Shown one piece after another: positions 45,190 through 56,703 of a stretch of DNA of 64,000 nucleotides. The notes under the pieces are model-generated. The model saw only the letters and a list, made by a program, of their open reading frames with translations, ran no database searches and was not told where the DNA came from. The stretch is from Torymus aiolomorphi (Eukaryota > Arthropoda > Insecta > Hymenoptera > Torymidae), in assembly GCA_036365515.1 (NCBI GenBank), contig CM070877.1:71608022-71672021 (forward strand), read 5' to 3'. Both the position numbers and the translations under genes were made by a program. How positions within the stretch are numbered: the stretch's first letter is position 1; each line of letters opens with the position of its first letter.

Positions 45190-45523
45190 TTCGCACACTG
45201 TAGGTATATTTCCGACCGATCAGATCCCACAGATGTTGACGAAACCGACGGCACTTGTCGTAAAAACTGTCGATAATACAAGACCAGGCATACATTGGGT
45301 CGCTGTCTACGTCAATAAATCGTGCGATGGTTTGTACTTTGATAGTTTTGGAATACCACCTGTTATACCAGATCACATAAATCGTTTGCGTAAAAATTGT
45401 AAATCATTTCGTTGGAATACTGTTCAGCTTCAGAGTGATACATCCGATGTATGTGGTCAATATTGTATTATGTTCTTAAGGGGTCTAGACACCTTTTTTC
45501 TGAAATACGACGTCATATTTTAA
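45190..45523 (+). pseudogene. Adenain-like cysteine protease fragment (Polinton type)
   Basis: Conceptual reading from about 45190, open from 45233, gives a papain-like fold protease of the adenovirus/Polinton PRO group. It shows GIHWVAVYV (catalytic His), YFDSFG (Asp) and DVCGQYCIMFLRG (oxyanion and catalytic Cys region). These enzymes mature capsid proteins in Polintons and relatives. The N-terminal part lies in another frame or is lost, and no polymerase, integrase, ATPase or capsid gene is present in the window. It is therefore an isolated remnant of an endogenous Polinton/adintovirus-like element. Confidence 0.7.
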
Positions 45524-45734
45524 TACATAAATGTAAACTAATTATTTCATACTTTTTACATATAAAAGTGGGTATATTTACCTTACCTTAGAACTTTCTG
45601 CGATGGGCTTTTTATATGGTCCAGAACCATAGTCATCAAGGAAGCAAGTTTTTTCACTATACGTAAGCTTTGAAATTTTCTTGTGGATGGATTGACTCCA
45701 GATTTGAACTAAATTACTCCTGAATAGTATAATT

Positions 45735-45895
45735 CTCATGAGTGTAGGGATTTAGGATTAAATGTTAGACAAAATTTTTACATCAGAAAAATTTTGAAAA
45801 GATTGAAAAAAAATTAAAAAAATTTTTAAAAATTCTTGAAAAACAGCACAAAATTTTTTTTCTTATCGAATCAAAAATCCCTACACTCATATGAG
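45735..45895. mobile_element. Small foldback MITE, 161 bp
   Basis: Ends CTCATGAGTGTAGGGATTT and its near-exact complement (aaatccctacactcatatgag). The interior is A/T-rich with runs of aaaatttt. No coding. Confidence 0.65.
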
Positions 45896-45959
45896 TTATT
45901 GAATCTGATGGTAGATTTGATTATGTATATGTGCAGCTAATGGCCATACCACCAGGATT

Positions 45960-46985
45960 TCATTTTAGTTTAAATAAAACAATTATATATCGACGTTTCG
46001 GAAATTTATTGTGTCCCTCTTTAGGGTCTAGCAAAATATACAAAAAATACAAAAAGTTGTGAAAGTTATTACAAATCACAATTTTTTACAATTATCACAG
46101 CTATTAAAATAAATTATCACTTACAAAATATGTGTAGTCAAAATAAATCTTATACGGAAGAGTATTCCGTTCGTCAATGGTCCAAAATTTGGAATTCGGT
46201 CTTTTATACATGTAATTTACGCATGTGTGTGTATAATGCGTGTGGGATGCGGTAGACAGTGAGAGGCAGCGCAGTGACAGAGATACCAGGACAGCACGTA
46301 TTAGTGGGGGGTCCGAGCCAATGGTGTTAGAAAATTATCGTTAGACTTAGAACGATATACACAGGGTGGGCGTGGTAACTCCTCCTAAACGTGCGCTCCT
46401 GGTCTGACACTCGCTACGCCTGGAAATCATCATCCATATAAATTTACAATTCTTAATTAATGATGTGTATTCATTAGCTAATCTATTGATTTCATATTGT
46501 TTATTCATATAATTTTTTTGTGTGTGTATGAATACAGCTTCCGAAAAAAGTCTTTGGCCTCTACTAATTTCGGTATCGAGAATTGTTACATTGGGGAAAT
46601 CGACAGTGTGGCTATTATCTTTGGTATGCGTATACAGCGATAAATTTTCTTCCTTCATAGCATATTTTTTATTATGTTCTTTGATTCGAACATTAAGTCG
46701 TCTGCCTGTCTGCCTCACATACGAAGCATCGCAATCCTTACAATTAATTTTGTATACAACGTTTACGTTATCACAGATTTTGTTCTTGTCTTTGCCTAAT
46801 TTTATGATGTTGTTAAGTTTATTTTTCGAGAAGTTTCTCGATAATTTTTCTAAAAACTTGGTGAAAAATGATGACATTGTTAGAGGCTTCATTCAGTATA
46901 AAAATGCTGATACAAATTTTCTTGGTAACGGGGGCTTTTTCAGATATTTACAAAGATGTAGTTCTAAAATATCTTTATTGTAATA
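45960..46985 (-). mobile_element. Penelope-like element 3' fragment with GIY-YIG endonuclease
   Basis: The minus-strand opening 46347-46892 (181 codons) encodes a GIY-YIG endonuclease: VVYKINCKDCDASYV, then RQTGRRLNVRIKEH, and a downstream EAVFIHTQ with the conserved Glu. That arrangement is the C-terminal domain of Penelope-like retroelements. In the core box the usual Gly of YVGQT is Arg here. The reading continues upstream to about 46985 outside an ORF; RT is absent. Downstream on the minus strand (45960-46340) lies non-coding sequence including cgacgtttcggaa, a motif I associate with these elements. Confidence 0.75.
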
Positions 46986-47078
46986 TGATATAATGAATGT
47001 CAACTTTTTTCGCTTCCTCTCTCTGAACGTCAACTATTGCAGCACGATACATTGAATGTCATTGTTTTGCTTTGTCTC

Positions 47079-47347
47079 TGTTGAAATGAGTGAAGTATGG
47101 ATAATTAACAAATTCATTGAACAATATAAAAATGAGGTTTATTGAAACTGGCTGTAATAGCCGTAGTCTATACGTCCGTCTACATCGAGGTCTGAACGGC
47201 AAGAGAGAGATTCTATGCTTACGGCGCTTGCGCGCCTCAAGTAGGCCGCGCCTCCAAAGTACGAATAGGTGGCGCCACTAACATCATGCGTTACAGCTAG
47301 TACATCAGTATATAGTCAAGATTATATATTTAATATAATATCCAACA
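47079..47347 (-). repeat. 3' LTR of Copia copy 1
   Basis: 269 bp, TGTTGGATATTAT ... CATTTCAACA on the coding strand. The polypurine tract AAGGAGGTG lies just before it. The U3 part matches 51831-51941. Confidence 0.8.
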
Positions 47348-47545
47348 CACCTCCTTAAATTTATAATCTTGACTTTTACAAATCAATTTTCTTAAATACA
47401 ATGACTTTCAAATTAATTCCATATTTTATTTATACCCTTCAAATCAATCTCAATGCTTTTCTATTTTTCAGAAATTTTGTTTTATCTAGACTCTTCGTTA
47501 ACATATCTGCTAAATTAAATTGTGAGTCTATTTTTATAATATCGA

Positions 47546-48096
47546 TTATTCCATTTTCATAGTTTTCATTAATGTAATGATACTGCACTTCATGTGCTTT
47601 GAATTTTTTGTGAAGTTACCGAATTTTGCAATTGCAATCGCTCCTGAGTTGTCCTCATACATTTTAATAGGCTTACCAAGGTTTACATTAAATGATTCGC
47701 ATAATAAATTTCTAATAAACAAGATTTCTGTCACTGCTTCAGACATAGCAGTATATTCCGCAAAAGTAGAACATTTTGCTACTATACTTTGTTTATGCGT
47801 CTTTCACAAATTAAATTTCCATATAGTCTAATTACAAAACCTGTTGTTGATTTTCTATCTACATTATCTCCTGCATAATCGGAATCTACCATACAATCTA
47901 ATACTTCGCTGTTTGCACTATCGTAGTACGTTAGTTTTAAGTCTTTCGTCTTAAATAAGTATTTCAAAATTCTCATTGCATATTTAAAGTGTCTTTGGTC
48001 GAAACGACTTTGGTAACGACTTAAATAATTAACACTGTATGCTATATCTGGCCTCGCGCCTGTACTAATATATAATAATTCGTCTATTAGATTTCT
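47546..48096 (-). pseudogene. Copia copy 1 RNase H pieces
   Basis: Open stretches at 47782-47976 (CMVDSDYAGDNVDRKSTTGF) and 47546-47746 (EDNSGAIAIAKFGN, NSKHMKC) are the RNase H of a Copia pol in two frames. The stretch between the RT piece and these also reads as Copia sequence with stops. Catalytic residues of the first block are present; the usual KHI box reads KHM. Confidence 0.85.
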
Positions 48097-48801
48097 CTAT
48101 TTTATTGTTTCATCAATTTCACTAGCTTGTTCTAATTTTAAATTAGTCTCCATTGGAGTATCGTATAATTTTGCATTTTCAAGCTTGTATTTTAGAACCA
48201 ATGATTCAATATATTTGGTTTGACTTAAGGTCATTTTACTTCTATCATCACTGTAATCAATATCAATACCGATGTATTGACTAATTTTGCCTAAATCCTT
48301 CATTGCAAATCTTTTCATCAGACTAGCTTTTACTTCATTTATTTTATTTTTATCTTTACAACAAATTAAGAGATCATCTACAAAGACTAGTATATATATT
48401 AAATCTTTGCTTGTATTATTTACATATAGACAGTAATCATAGTTACTTCTTACAAAATTTAATTTCTCGACATATTCGTTGAAACAATCGTACCATGCTC
48501 TAGGACTTTCTCTAAGACCATAGAGAGCCTTTTGCAATTTGCAAACTTTATTGTCTCCAGTTTCATAACCTTTTGGTTCATTAATGTACACTTCTGATTT
48601 TACATTGCCATTTAAAAATACCGTTTCAACATCCATTTGTTCTATAAACAAATTATTTTTACAACTGTAAGTCAATAAAATTTTCAACGTTTGCATTTTA
48701 CCTACAGGTGAATAAACATTTTCAACATATTCTTGTTGTTGGAATCCTCTTACAACTAATCTCGCTTTATAAGTATCGTTATTTTTCTTTTTTAGACCCA
48801 T
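48097..48801 (-). pseudogene. Copia copy 1 reverse transcriptase
   Basis: 234 codons: YKARLVVRGF, QTLKILL, QMDVETVFLNG, LYGLRESPRAWYDCF, the catalytic FVDDLLIC and KMTLSQTKYI. A one-base deletion just upstream (about 48795) separates it from the preceding segment. Confidence 0.9.
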
Positions 48802-48998
48802 TTAACATCAATGACTTTTTTTCTTTTGGCCTTTCGACAATTTGCCATGTGTGATTATTCTTTAAACTGTTTATTTCGGAATCCATTGCTATTTGCCATT
48901 GATTATATTCTATGGAGTTTATCGCCTCCTCGAATGTATTTGGTATATTTGTATCAATAAAATTTACATAAATAAAGTGAGTAACTGGATTTCCGTAT

Positions 48999-50342
48999 CT
49001 ATTTACTGGACTTTTCTTTCTTTGAGATTCTCGCGGTATTGTTAGTCTCTCTATTTTCGTTGTCTTCGTTATCAGATTCGTTATCGTTTAGATTCTTATT
49101 ATTCGCATAGATTAATTCAATTTGCTCTCCTCTACTCTCCCCGAAGGTCGCAGTAGAGTGAAAAGGATATTCAGGATCACTGTTGTTCGTTTCATTTAAT
49201 TCTACGTTAATTTCAGAATCACTATTTTCGTTTTCTAAACAGATTAACTTTATACTATCTTTTATTACATCAACATGCCTTGCAGTAATTACTTTATTAT
49301 TAACTAAGACTTTATAACCGTTTTCAACGTCTCCTACTAATACACCTAGTTGTGCCTTATTATCCCACTTATTTTTCCTTAGAGCTTCCGGAACTCTTAC
49401 GAAGACTCTACTTCCGTAAATTTTAAAATTTTTAACATTTGGCTTTATCCCGAAAAATATTTCATAAGAAGTTTTATTCTCTGACGTGTTTGCAATTGTT
49501 CGATTTTTTAAATAAGCTATCGTTTTCATTATTTCCGGCCAATATCTTCTATGAATTTTTGCTTCCCTCATTAAGCATCTACCTATAACCATTGCTGATC
49601 TATTATATCTCTCCGCTACTCCATTTAATTCGTGGACGTACGGTGGACATGTCAATAATTCTATTCCTTTTGATTTTACAAAATCGAAAATTTCGCGATT
49701 TAGATATTCTCCGCCGTTATCACATCGCATCTTATTAATTCTCTTATTAAATTTATTTTCTACTAAATTTACGAATTCAATAAAACAACGTGTAGTTTCT
49801 GACTTATTCTTAATGCAAAAGATTCTAGTACATTTACTATAATCATCAATAAATGTAAGAAAATAATTTTCTGCACCATAGCCAGTAGTACTATATGGAC
49901 CATTTAAATCAGTGTGTATTAACTCTAGGATTTTTTTCGTTTTTGTTCGATTATTTTCAAACGGTATATTTGCCATTTTACTTTGTATGCAATTTGCACA
50001 TTTCATATCTATTTTTTCCAATTTATCTGGTAAACCTTCAACTAATTTATTATTTACTATTTTATTCAAATAATTAAAATTTACATGGCCAAGTGCTCTA
50101 TGCCATTTTTCTTTATCTAATAATCTTACTGAATTTACATATTTATCTTTATTTTTATTCGTTAATGCATAACTTTTCAAAGAATACAAATTATCAATTT
50201 TAGTTGCAATAGCTACTAATTCTCCCGATTTATTGTAAATTTTAGCGTTACTGTCTCGTGTAGTTATTGTAGCATTTTTGGTTATTCTGGAAAAGCTTAA
50301 CAAATTTTGCTTAATTCCTTCTACATAATATACATTACTCAA
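48999..50342 (-). pseudogene. Copia copy 1 integrase
   Basis: 447 codons. gag-pre-integrase has HRALGHVNFNYL and CANCIQSK. The integrase core has HTDLNGPY, MRCDNGGEYL and ELNGVAERYNR, so all three catalytic acids are present. YEIFFGIKPNVKNFKIYGSR is typical of Copia, followed by an acidic linker. The opening runs out at 48999 in the linker before RT. Confidence 0.92.
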
Positions 50343-51604
50343 ATCAATTTATTTTTCATTATAATAATTTCTAACTTTAATTTTTATATTACCGATTTTC
50401 GTCGCTTTTAACATTTACCGTCTGGTAATTTTACATTTACCGGATCTTTTAAAACTATATACTTCTCAAAATATTTATCGCTTTTATTAACATGGTTTGA
50501 GGAACCACTGTCTAATAACCAAGTTCTTTCGTTACCTTCGCATTCTCTACTTACGCTATAACCTGTTATGTCCTTTACTTCTGTGCCGCATACTTGTGTT
50601 GACCACGTCTCGGATGATGAACCCTGCTGCGCGTCCGTTCACTTGTTTTGATTTGAACTGCGTCCGCGTCCTCTGCCTCGATTGTAGCCTCGTTGGTTTC
50701 CACATTGTCGTCTCGATGATTGAGCACCTCTGGCTCTGACGCCTTGTTGGCCTTTCCAACAATCCTTTTGATAATGTCCGACTTTGCCGCAAGTAAAGCA
50801 CTGTCCGTTTGTATTTTTTGAGAACGTGCTTACATTATTCTTCTTTTCTGAATTATTTTTGACTAAATTCTTTTCTTTGATTTTTGATTTTACGTAATCT
50901 ATTGTCCTTTCTCTTTCTGGAATGACGTCGATAAAGTCACCAATATAACTGTAACTTGCTGGTAATGCTATGATTAATTATCGCATTTTCTCAGTTTCAT
51001 CTATCTTTCCTCCGGCTGCTTTAAATTCGTTCACCGCTTTCTCAAATTCTACGAAGAATTCTTCAACATCTTCATAATTCTTTAATTTAATATCTTTAAT
51101 TTTTCCTCGACATATTTTTTGTAATGACGTGGATTTCGTCACATATAATTTATCCAAATTCGCAATCATTTTATAAGCTGATTTGCACTCACAAACATAT
51201 TCTAATTGCTTATCTGAAGTAGTGCTAATTAATATATTTCTTGCTTTTAAATCCTTTTTCTTCCATTCATCTGCTTTATCTGTCTCAGCCCGATCTCTTT
51301 CGGCTTACTCTTTCCACTCTTTATATTCTAATAGAGTCATTAAGCGAAATTTCCAACTTTTATAATTTGCACCATAAAAAATGGGAATTACTATACCTTC
51401 GATTTTTGCTTGCTTAGCCATCTCGATTTCTTTTAATTTAATATCTTTGTACACTTTTATTACTTTATTTAGCGTATTTATTTTCTGCACTATTTTCACA
51501 AAACGTTTTTCAGCAATTTTTTCCTCAATTATTTCTTCGCTTTCACCTTCAATGTCATCTAGTATTACTTCTTCTTTGGTTTTCACTTTTCCTTTAGTGT
51601 CCAT
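50343..51604 (-). pseudogene. Copia copy 1 gag and protease
   Basis: Read in pieces. 51305-51604 is an N-terminal segment that ends in a Copia-type Gag start (FYGANYKSWKFRLMTLLEYK). 50978-51169 is a mid-Gag segment (TKSTSLQKICRGKIKDIKLKNY). Around 50770-50830 there is an intact CCHC knuckle, CFTCGKVGHYQKDC. Around 50510 the protease box WLLDSGSSNHV is seen. Stops and frame changes separate all of these. Confidence 0.8.
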
Positions 51605-51830
51605 TTACCACATGTATAACCTCAAATTTTGCCACGTGCTCTATTCTTGCACCGTGCAGCATGCTTCACACAACAAATGTAATCTGCTCGCATCGGCTTG
51701 AATTTTCATAAATTTTCCAAAAATTCTTTCTTCTATCACTTAAAGATATATTTTATTATTTATTCACATTTGTATTTTTCTTAGTTTTGCACTTTTCCTT
51801 CAATATTTTTCACTGCAAACTTTTCGCGAG

Positions 51831-51941
51831 CCAAGTAGGCCGCGCTTCCAAAGTACGAATAGGTGGCGCCACTAGTATCATGCGTTAGAGCGAGTACATC
51901 AGTATATAGTCAATATTATATATTTACTATAATATCCATCA
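51831..51941 (-). repeat. 5' LTR remnant of Copia copy 1
   Basis: 111 bp matching the U3 end of 47079-47347 (caagtaggccgcgc, ggtggcgccacta, tatagtca). The R-U5 part and the primer site are not found downstream, so that side has been deleted or replaced (51605-51830 has no match to the 3' LTR). The outer end plus GTCTC is preserved. Confidence 0.75.
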
Positions 51942-52040
51942 GTCTCTTTATCGTCTCTTTAAATGTCAGCATTTTTAGTAACACGTGAATTTTCAACGTT
52001 TGCGCTTTCCATCACTACACTCCATCTTGAACATACTTAT

Positions 52041-52327
52041 TGTTGAATAAATTGAGCCGTGGTTGTAAAAAGGAATAGTTTATTTAAGATGAATAAGAAT
52101 ATACAATGTAACTATGTAACGAGCTTCATGCTCGCGGCGCGAGGTGCTTGTCGCTTGGAGTCCAACGGTTGAGAGAGTTTTGCGCGAGTCAGCCGCTACT
52201 GCTCGCGTGCCGATCACGTGATGCGCACTGGAGGGGAGCACACGTACACTTGTGTGAGTGCGCGTATACAATTCATACGCGACCTTTCCTCTTATATTAC
52301 GCAATATAGAATGTACAATATTTAACA
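52041..52327 (-). repeat. 3' LTR of Copia copy 2
   Basis: 287 bp, TGTTAAATATTGTAC ... TTATTCAACA on the coding strand. The polypurine tract TAAGGAGGCG is at 52328-52337. The internal palindrome ATCACGTGAT contains an E-box. Confidence 0.95.
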
Positions 52328-52353
52328 CGCCTCCTTACATTTATATTGCGTAC

Positions 52354-53439
52354 TTATTTTACATTTAACAACATTCTGAATTTTACAAACTTTTCTTTAC
52401 ATAGCGCTTTCGTTAAAATATCTGCAATATTTTCATTGGTATCGATTTTAATCACTTCAATTTCCTTTTCTTTTACGCTTTCATGAACAAAGTGATAGTG
52501 TATTTCAATATGTTTTGAATTCTTTGTAAAATTTCCACAATTTGCTATGTTAATCGCACCTGTATTATCCTCGTAAACTTTAATTGGTTTATTTACTTTT
52601 ACATCGAAAATATTTACTAACTTTTTTATAAATTTAATTTCACTCACAGCTTCTGATAAAGCTACATATTCAGCAAACGTTGATGCTTTTGCAACACATT
52701 TTTGTTTTCGTGATTTCCAGTCGACTACATTTCCAAAAACTCTAATTATATAGCCTGATGTAGATTTCCTATCAGTACTATCACCTGCCCAATCTGCGTC
52801 TACATAGCAGTCAATTAAATCACAATTTTTATTTCGTTTAAATTTTAAACTTAATTCTTTTGTCGCATATAAATATTTTAATATTCGCAATGCATATTTC
52901 CAATGTGTTTCAGTATAACAATTTTGAAACCTACTTAAGTAATTTACACTATAGCTAATATCTGGTCGCGTACCAGAACTTATGTACAATAATGCGCCAA
53001 TTAAATTTCTATACTTTAAATTTGGTTCATATTTATCGGATTTTTCAATTTTCAAACTAGTTTCTATAGGAGTACTATATAATCTGCTATCTTTTATTTG
53101 ATATTTATCAGCTAATGAATCAATATGTTTTTCTTGACTAAGTGTCATTTTACAATCTTTATAATTATAATCAACATTAATTCCTAAATATTCCTTTATT
53201 TTACCTAAGTCTTTCATTTTAAATTTATCGGATAACAATTTCTTAATTTTGTGAATATTCTTTTGATTTCTTCCACATATTAATAAGTCATCTACGTATA
53301 TTAGAAGATATATAACATTTTCTCCTTTTCCGTGAATATACAAACAAAAATCTACATTACTTTTTATGAAGCCTATTTTTGTTAAGTATTCGTCCAAACA
53401 CTCATACCAGTCTCTAGGACTTTCTCTCAATCCATACAA
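52354..53439 (-). pseudogene. Copia copy 2 RT and RNase H
   Basis: 361 codons from LYGLRESPRDWYECL: the catalytic YVDDLLICG, KMTLSQEKHIDSL, GALLYISSGTRPDISYSVNY, then RNase H with DCYVDADWAGD, DRKSTSGYIIR, EDNTGAINIA and KHIEIHYHFV, and the C-terminal ADILTKAL. The N-terminal RT lies at 53440-53891 and is broken by a stop and by the MITE at 53591-53780. All catalytic residues of the remaining part are intact. Confidence 0.93.
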
Positions 53440-53590
53440 AGCTTTATATAATTTTTACACTCTTTTCGTGCCATCTTCATAACCTTTAGGTTGATTAACA
53501 TATACCTCTGTAGTCACTTTGCCATTTAGAAATGCAGTTTCAACATCCATTTGCTCTATTATTAAACTATTTTAACTGAAAGAAGTATTT

Positions 53591-53780
53591 TTAAGGGGAT
53601 GTGAGTACCGACGTTATTTTTCAAACGAGCATAACTCACGCAAATATCAATAGAATTATCCAGAAAAAATCTGCATATAGTGTTTGCGTATACGGAGCGC
53701 TTGACAGCCGTCTTTTTCCAAATAAATGTTTGAATGTTGATTAAAAAAAATATTGAAATTAGGGTTGCACATCCCCTTAA
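53591..53780. mobile_element. TTAA-flanked MITE inserted in Copia RT
   Basis: TTAAGGGGATGTG at the left and CACATCCCCTTAA at the right give 9 bp inverted tips with TTAA at both edges, a piggyBac-type target. The 182 bp between has no ORF. The flanking Copia coding sequence corresponds to uninterrupted sequence in copy 1 (the QTLKILL region at about 48690), so one TTAA plus the insert is exactly the added material. Confidence 0.85.
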
Positions 53781-53891
53781 TGTTTGACTCTTAGCTACTG
53801 GAGCGTATATGTCATCAATTACATCAGTTTGCTGAAAGCCTCTTACAACTAGTCTAGCCTTATATCTATTATCTGATTTCTTAGTGTAAAC

Positions 53892-55175
53892 CTATTTCAC
53901 ATCTAGTACTTTTTTCCTTTCTTTTTTATCAACTAACAACCAAGTTTTATTTTTATTAATACAGTCAATTTCTTTATCCATGGCTTCTTGCCAATTTTTA
54001 CTATCTTTGCTATTCATCGCCTCCTCAAATGTACAAGGAGTATCTACTCTACTATAATTTACAAAGATATTATACGTTTCTGGTTCCGGATATCTTACAG
54101 TACTTTTTCTTTCACGTTCGGATCTACGTGGAATTCTCAACCCCTGATCTTTATTGTGTCCATCTTTTATTTTATCATTTGGTTTTTCAGATTCATCTGC
54201 GCTTTCAAAGACATTATCATCCGGATTATCGTCATTATCATTATTTTTCATTCTACTTTCCCCGAAGGTAGGAGTGGAAGGAAGAGTATAATCAGTCTCG
54301 TTTTCGTCGAGATCTAGACCGATACATTTTACATCGTCTTCAACTATATCTACATGTCTCGCAACTACTATTTTTCTATCTAAAAGAACTCTATATCCTA
54401 CTTCACTATATCCAAGTAAAATTCCCATATTGGATTTTTTATCCCATTTCGAAGATCTTTTTTGTTCCGGATTTCTTACAAAAACTTTACTTCCATATAA
54501 TCTCAAATTTTTAACATTTGGTCTTTTATTAAAGAATATTTCATAAGGTGTTTTCTTTTCAATTGTATTTGCCAAAGTTCTATTTTTTAGATATGCAGCC
54601 GCGCAAACTATTTCTGGCCAATAACATTTATGTACTTTTGCTTCGGCTAATAAACAACGCGCCATATTAATTATTGATCTATTAAACCGTTCGGCTGTTC
54701 CATTTAATTCATGAACATATGCTGGACAATTGTTTATAACAATACCTTTTCCTTTAACGTATTTATAAAACTGATTGTTTAAATATTCTTTACCGTTATC
54801 ACATCTCAAGAATTTAATTCGCTTTCCCCTTAAATTTTCACTTTCATTAACGAAATTAATAAAACAATCAAGAACTTCATCTTTAGATTGTATGCAGTAA
54901 ATTCTAGCTATTTTGCTATAATCGTCGATAAAAGAAACAAAATATTTTTCCCCATTAAATCCTGTAGTTTTAAATGGACCGCAAACATCCGTATGAACTA
55001 TTTCTAAAATCTCCTTTGCTTTATTTCTATTATTTTCGAATGGTAAGTTATGCATTTTGTTCTCAATACAAATTTTACATTTCATAAATTCGGTTTCAAG
55101 TTCATTCGGAATACCGTTAAGCAACTGTTGTTTACATATCGTATTCAAATAACCAAAGTTTACGTGCCCTAGCAT
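53892..55175 (-). pseudogene. Copia copy 2 integrase
   Basis: 427 codons from MLGHVNFGYL. Zinc domain CKICIENK; catalytic blocks HTDVCGPFK, FLRCDNGKEYL and ELNGTAERFNR (all three acids present); YEIFFNKRPNVKNLRLYGSK; then an Asp/Asn-rich linker and the start of RT (FEEAMNSKDSKNWQEAMDKE). The opening ends at TAG where copy 1 and relatives have Trp. A 2 bp insertion (AGA to AGAGA) at about 55176-55180 separates it from the protease frame. Confidence 0.93.
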
Positions 55176-56503
55176 TCTCTATGCCACCTTTCCTTCTGAC
55201 TCGTATTATTATTCCGCTCGGCACTATTTACGAAATTTACATTCCTTGCCAATTTACTTTTCATCTTATATGTATCATTAAATTTAAATGCTATTGCAGT
55301 TAATTTATTATCACTATCTATAACTTTTGCAACTTTTCCTTTCAAAATTACCGTATTCTTATTATTCGTTAATTTTCCAACACTTATTAAATTAGCATTC
55401 ATTTCCTTAGCAAAATAAACATTATTAATATTAACTTTATTTTGCTTCCCGAAGGTGACAAAATAAAGAGATACAGTTCCTATCTTTGTTGCTTTTATGA
55501 CCCTATTATCGCCGAGATAAATATTTATTGCTTCTTTTAAACTAACACATTTTTCAAAAAATGCTTCATTATTAATAATGTGGTCTGAACACCCACTGTC
55601 GAGAAGCCACTCTACTACATAATTATCATTACATAACCTGTTTGTTTCGTCTCTCTGCGCCGCGTGTGCCGTCGTAGCTACCCATGCGTTGGCTCCTTCG
55701 CTGCTTTGTCGACTCGTGCTGGCTTGTTGGCTGCGCTGACCTCTGCCGCCTCTGCGTCCTCTGCCGTAGCTGCCTTGGCCGCTTTCTCCGCGTCCTCTGC
55801 CTCGTGTTGACCCTTGCCATGATTCGCCGCTGCGTCTCGCTTGGCTTTCATTCCTGCATTCTCTTGCAAAATATTCGGGCTTACCGCATTTGTAACATCC
55901 TTCTTTATTTGCGGCAAATGCGTTTGAATTTCTTTCTTCTCTGTCCTTTTTGTTTTTCATTTCCGCCAATCTTATCTTATTTCTGACGTAATCTGCTATT
56001 TGCTCTTCTTCCTTTAGAGTGTCTATTAAATCACCTATGTAACTCAATGACTCCGGTAATGTATTTAGCATGTAATTCAATTTCTCTTTTTCACCAACTT
56101 TTGCACCTGCGCTTTTCAAATCATTAACTAGCTTTTCAAACTCGTTGAAGAATGATTCTGTATCACTATACTTTTCAAGTCTTATTCTAACTAATTTGTT
56201 TCTGCAAACAATTTGTAATGCCGTAGACTCCTTCAAATACATCTGATCAAACTTCCTTATTATTGCGTATGCTGAGCTTTCTTGACACACATACTCCAAT
56301 TGTTTATCTGATATAGAGCTGTATATATAATTTATTGCTTTTAGATCTTGTTCGTCCCAATCTTCCTTATCATTTGCAGTTTTTTCCCTCTTTATCACTA
56401 CATCACATTTTTTAAATTTCAAAAACATTTCGATTCCTTTTTTCCACATACTATAATTTCCGCCATCGAATACTGGTACCGTTATATCTTTTCTTTCCGC
56501 CAT
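55169..56503 (-). pseudogene. Copia copy 2 gag and protease
   Basis: 444 codons from MAERKDITVPVFDGGNYSMW. Residues 10-200 are the Copia-type Gag domain (LQIVCRNKLVRIRLEKY, LNYMLNTLPESLSYIGDL). Near residue 205 the zinc knuckle reads CYKCGKPEYFAREC, with Tyr in place of the metal-binding His. An Arg/Gly/Ser-rich tract follows. The protease box WLLDSGCSDHI is near residue 300. It ends in the gag-pre-integrase domain at RWHREC because of the 2 bp insertion. Confidence 0.92.
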
Positions 56504-56691
56504 TTCTTCGTTATTCTCGAACGTTCCTTCGTGTTCGGAATTTCCTTCTTGCTTGACCTTCGATGTTATGTCTTGTTCCTTCGACTCGAGCGTTCCTTCG
56601 TGCTCGGAGTCTTTCTCTTCCTTGGTGTCCGCCGTATTAACTTTATTTTGCTTCCCGAAGGTGAAAAAATAAAGAGATCTTTAACCACGGA

Positions 56692-56703
56692 CCTCTGCTA
56701 CCA
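56692..56703 (-). other. Primer-binding site, initiator tRNA-Met type
   Basis: On the minus strand TGGTAGCAGAGG directly follows the LTR. It is complementary to the conserved 3' end (CCUCUGCUACCA) of eukaryotic initiator tRNA-Met. Confidence 0.8.

Larger units (their letters stand above)
47079..51941 (-). mobile_element. Copia-type LTR retrotransposon, copy 1, heavily decayed
   Basis: A 4.86 kb element flanked by the 5 bp target duplication GTCTC (47074-47078, 51942-51946). The 3' LTR is complete (47079-47347) but the 5' LTR keeps only 111 bp. Domain order is gag, protease, integrase, RT, RNase H, which defines Copia/Pseudoviridae. It has many frameshifts and stops. It is related to, but clearly diverged from, the neighbour at 52041. 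Confidence 0.9.
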
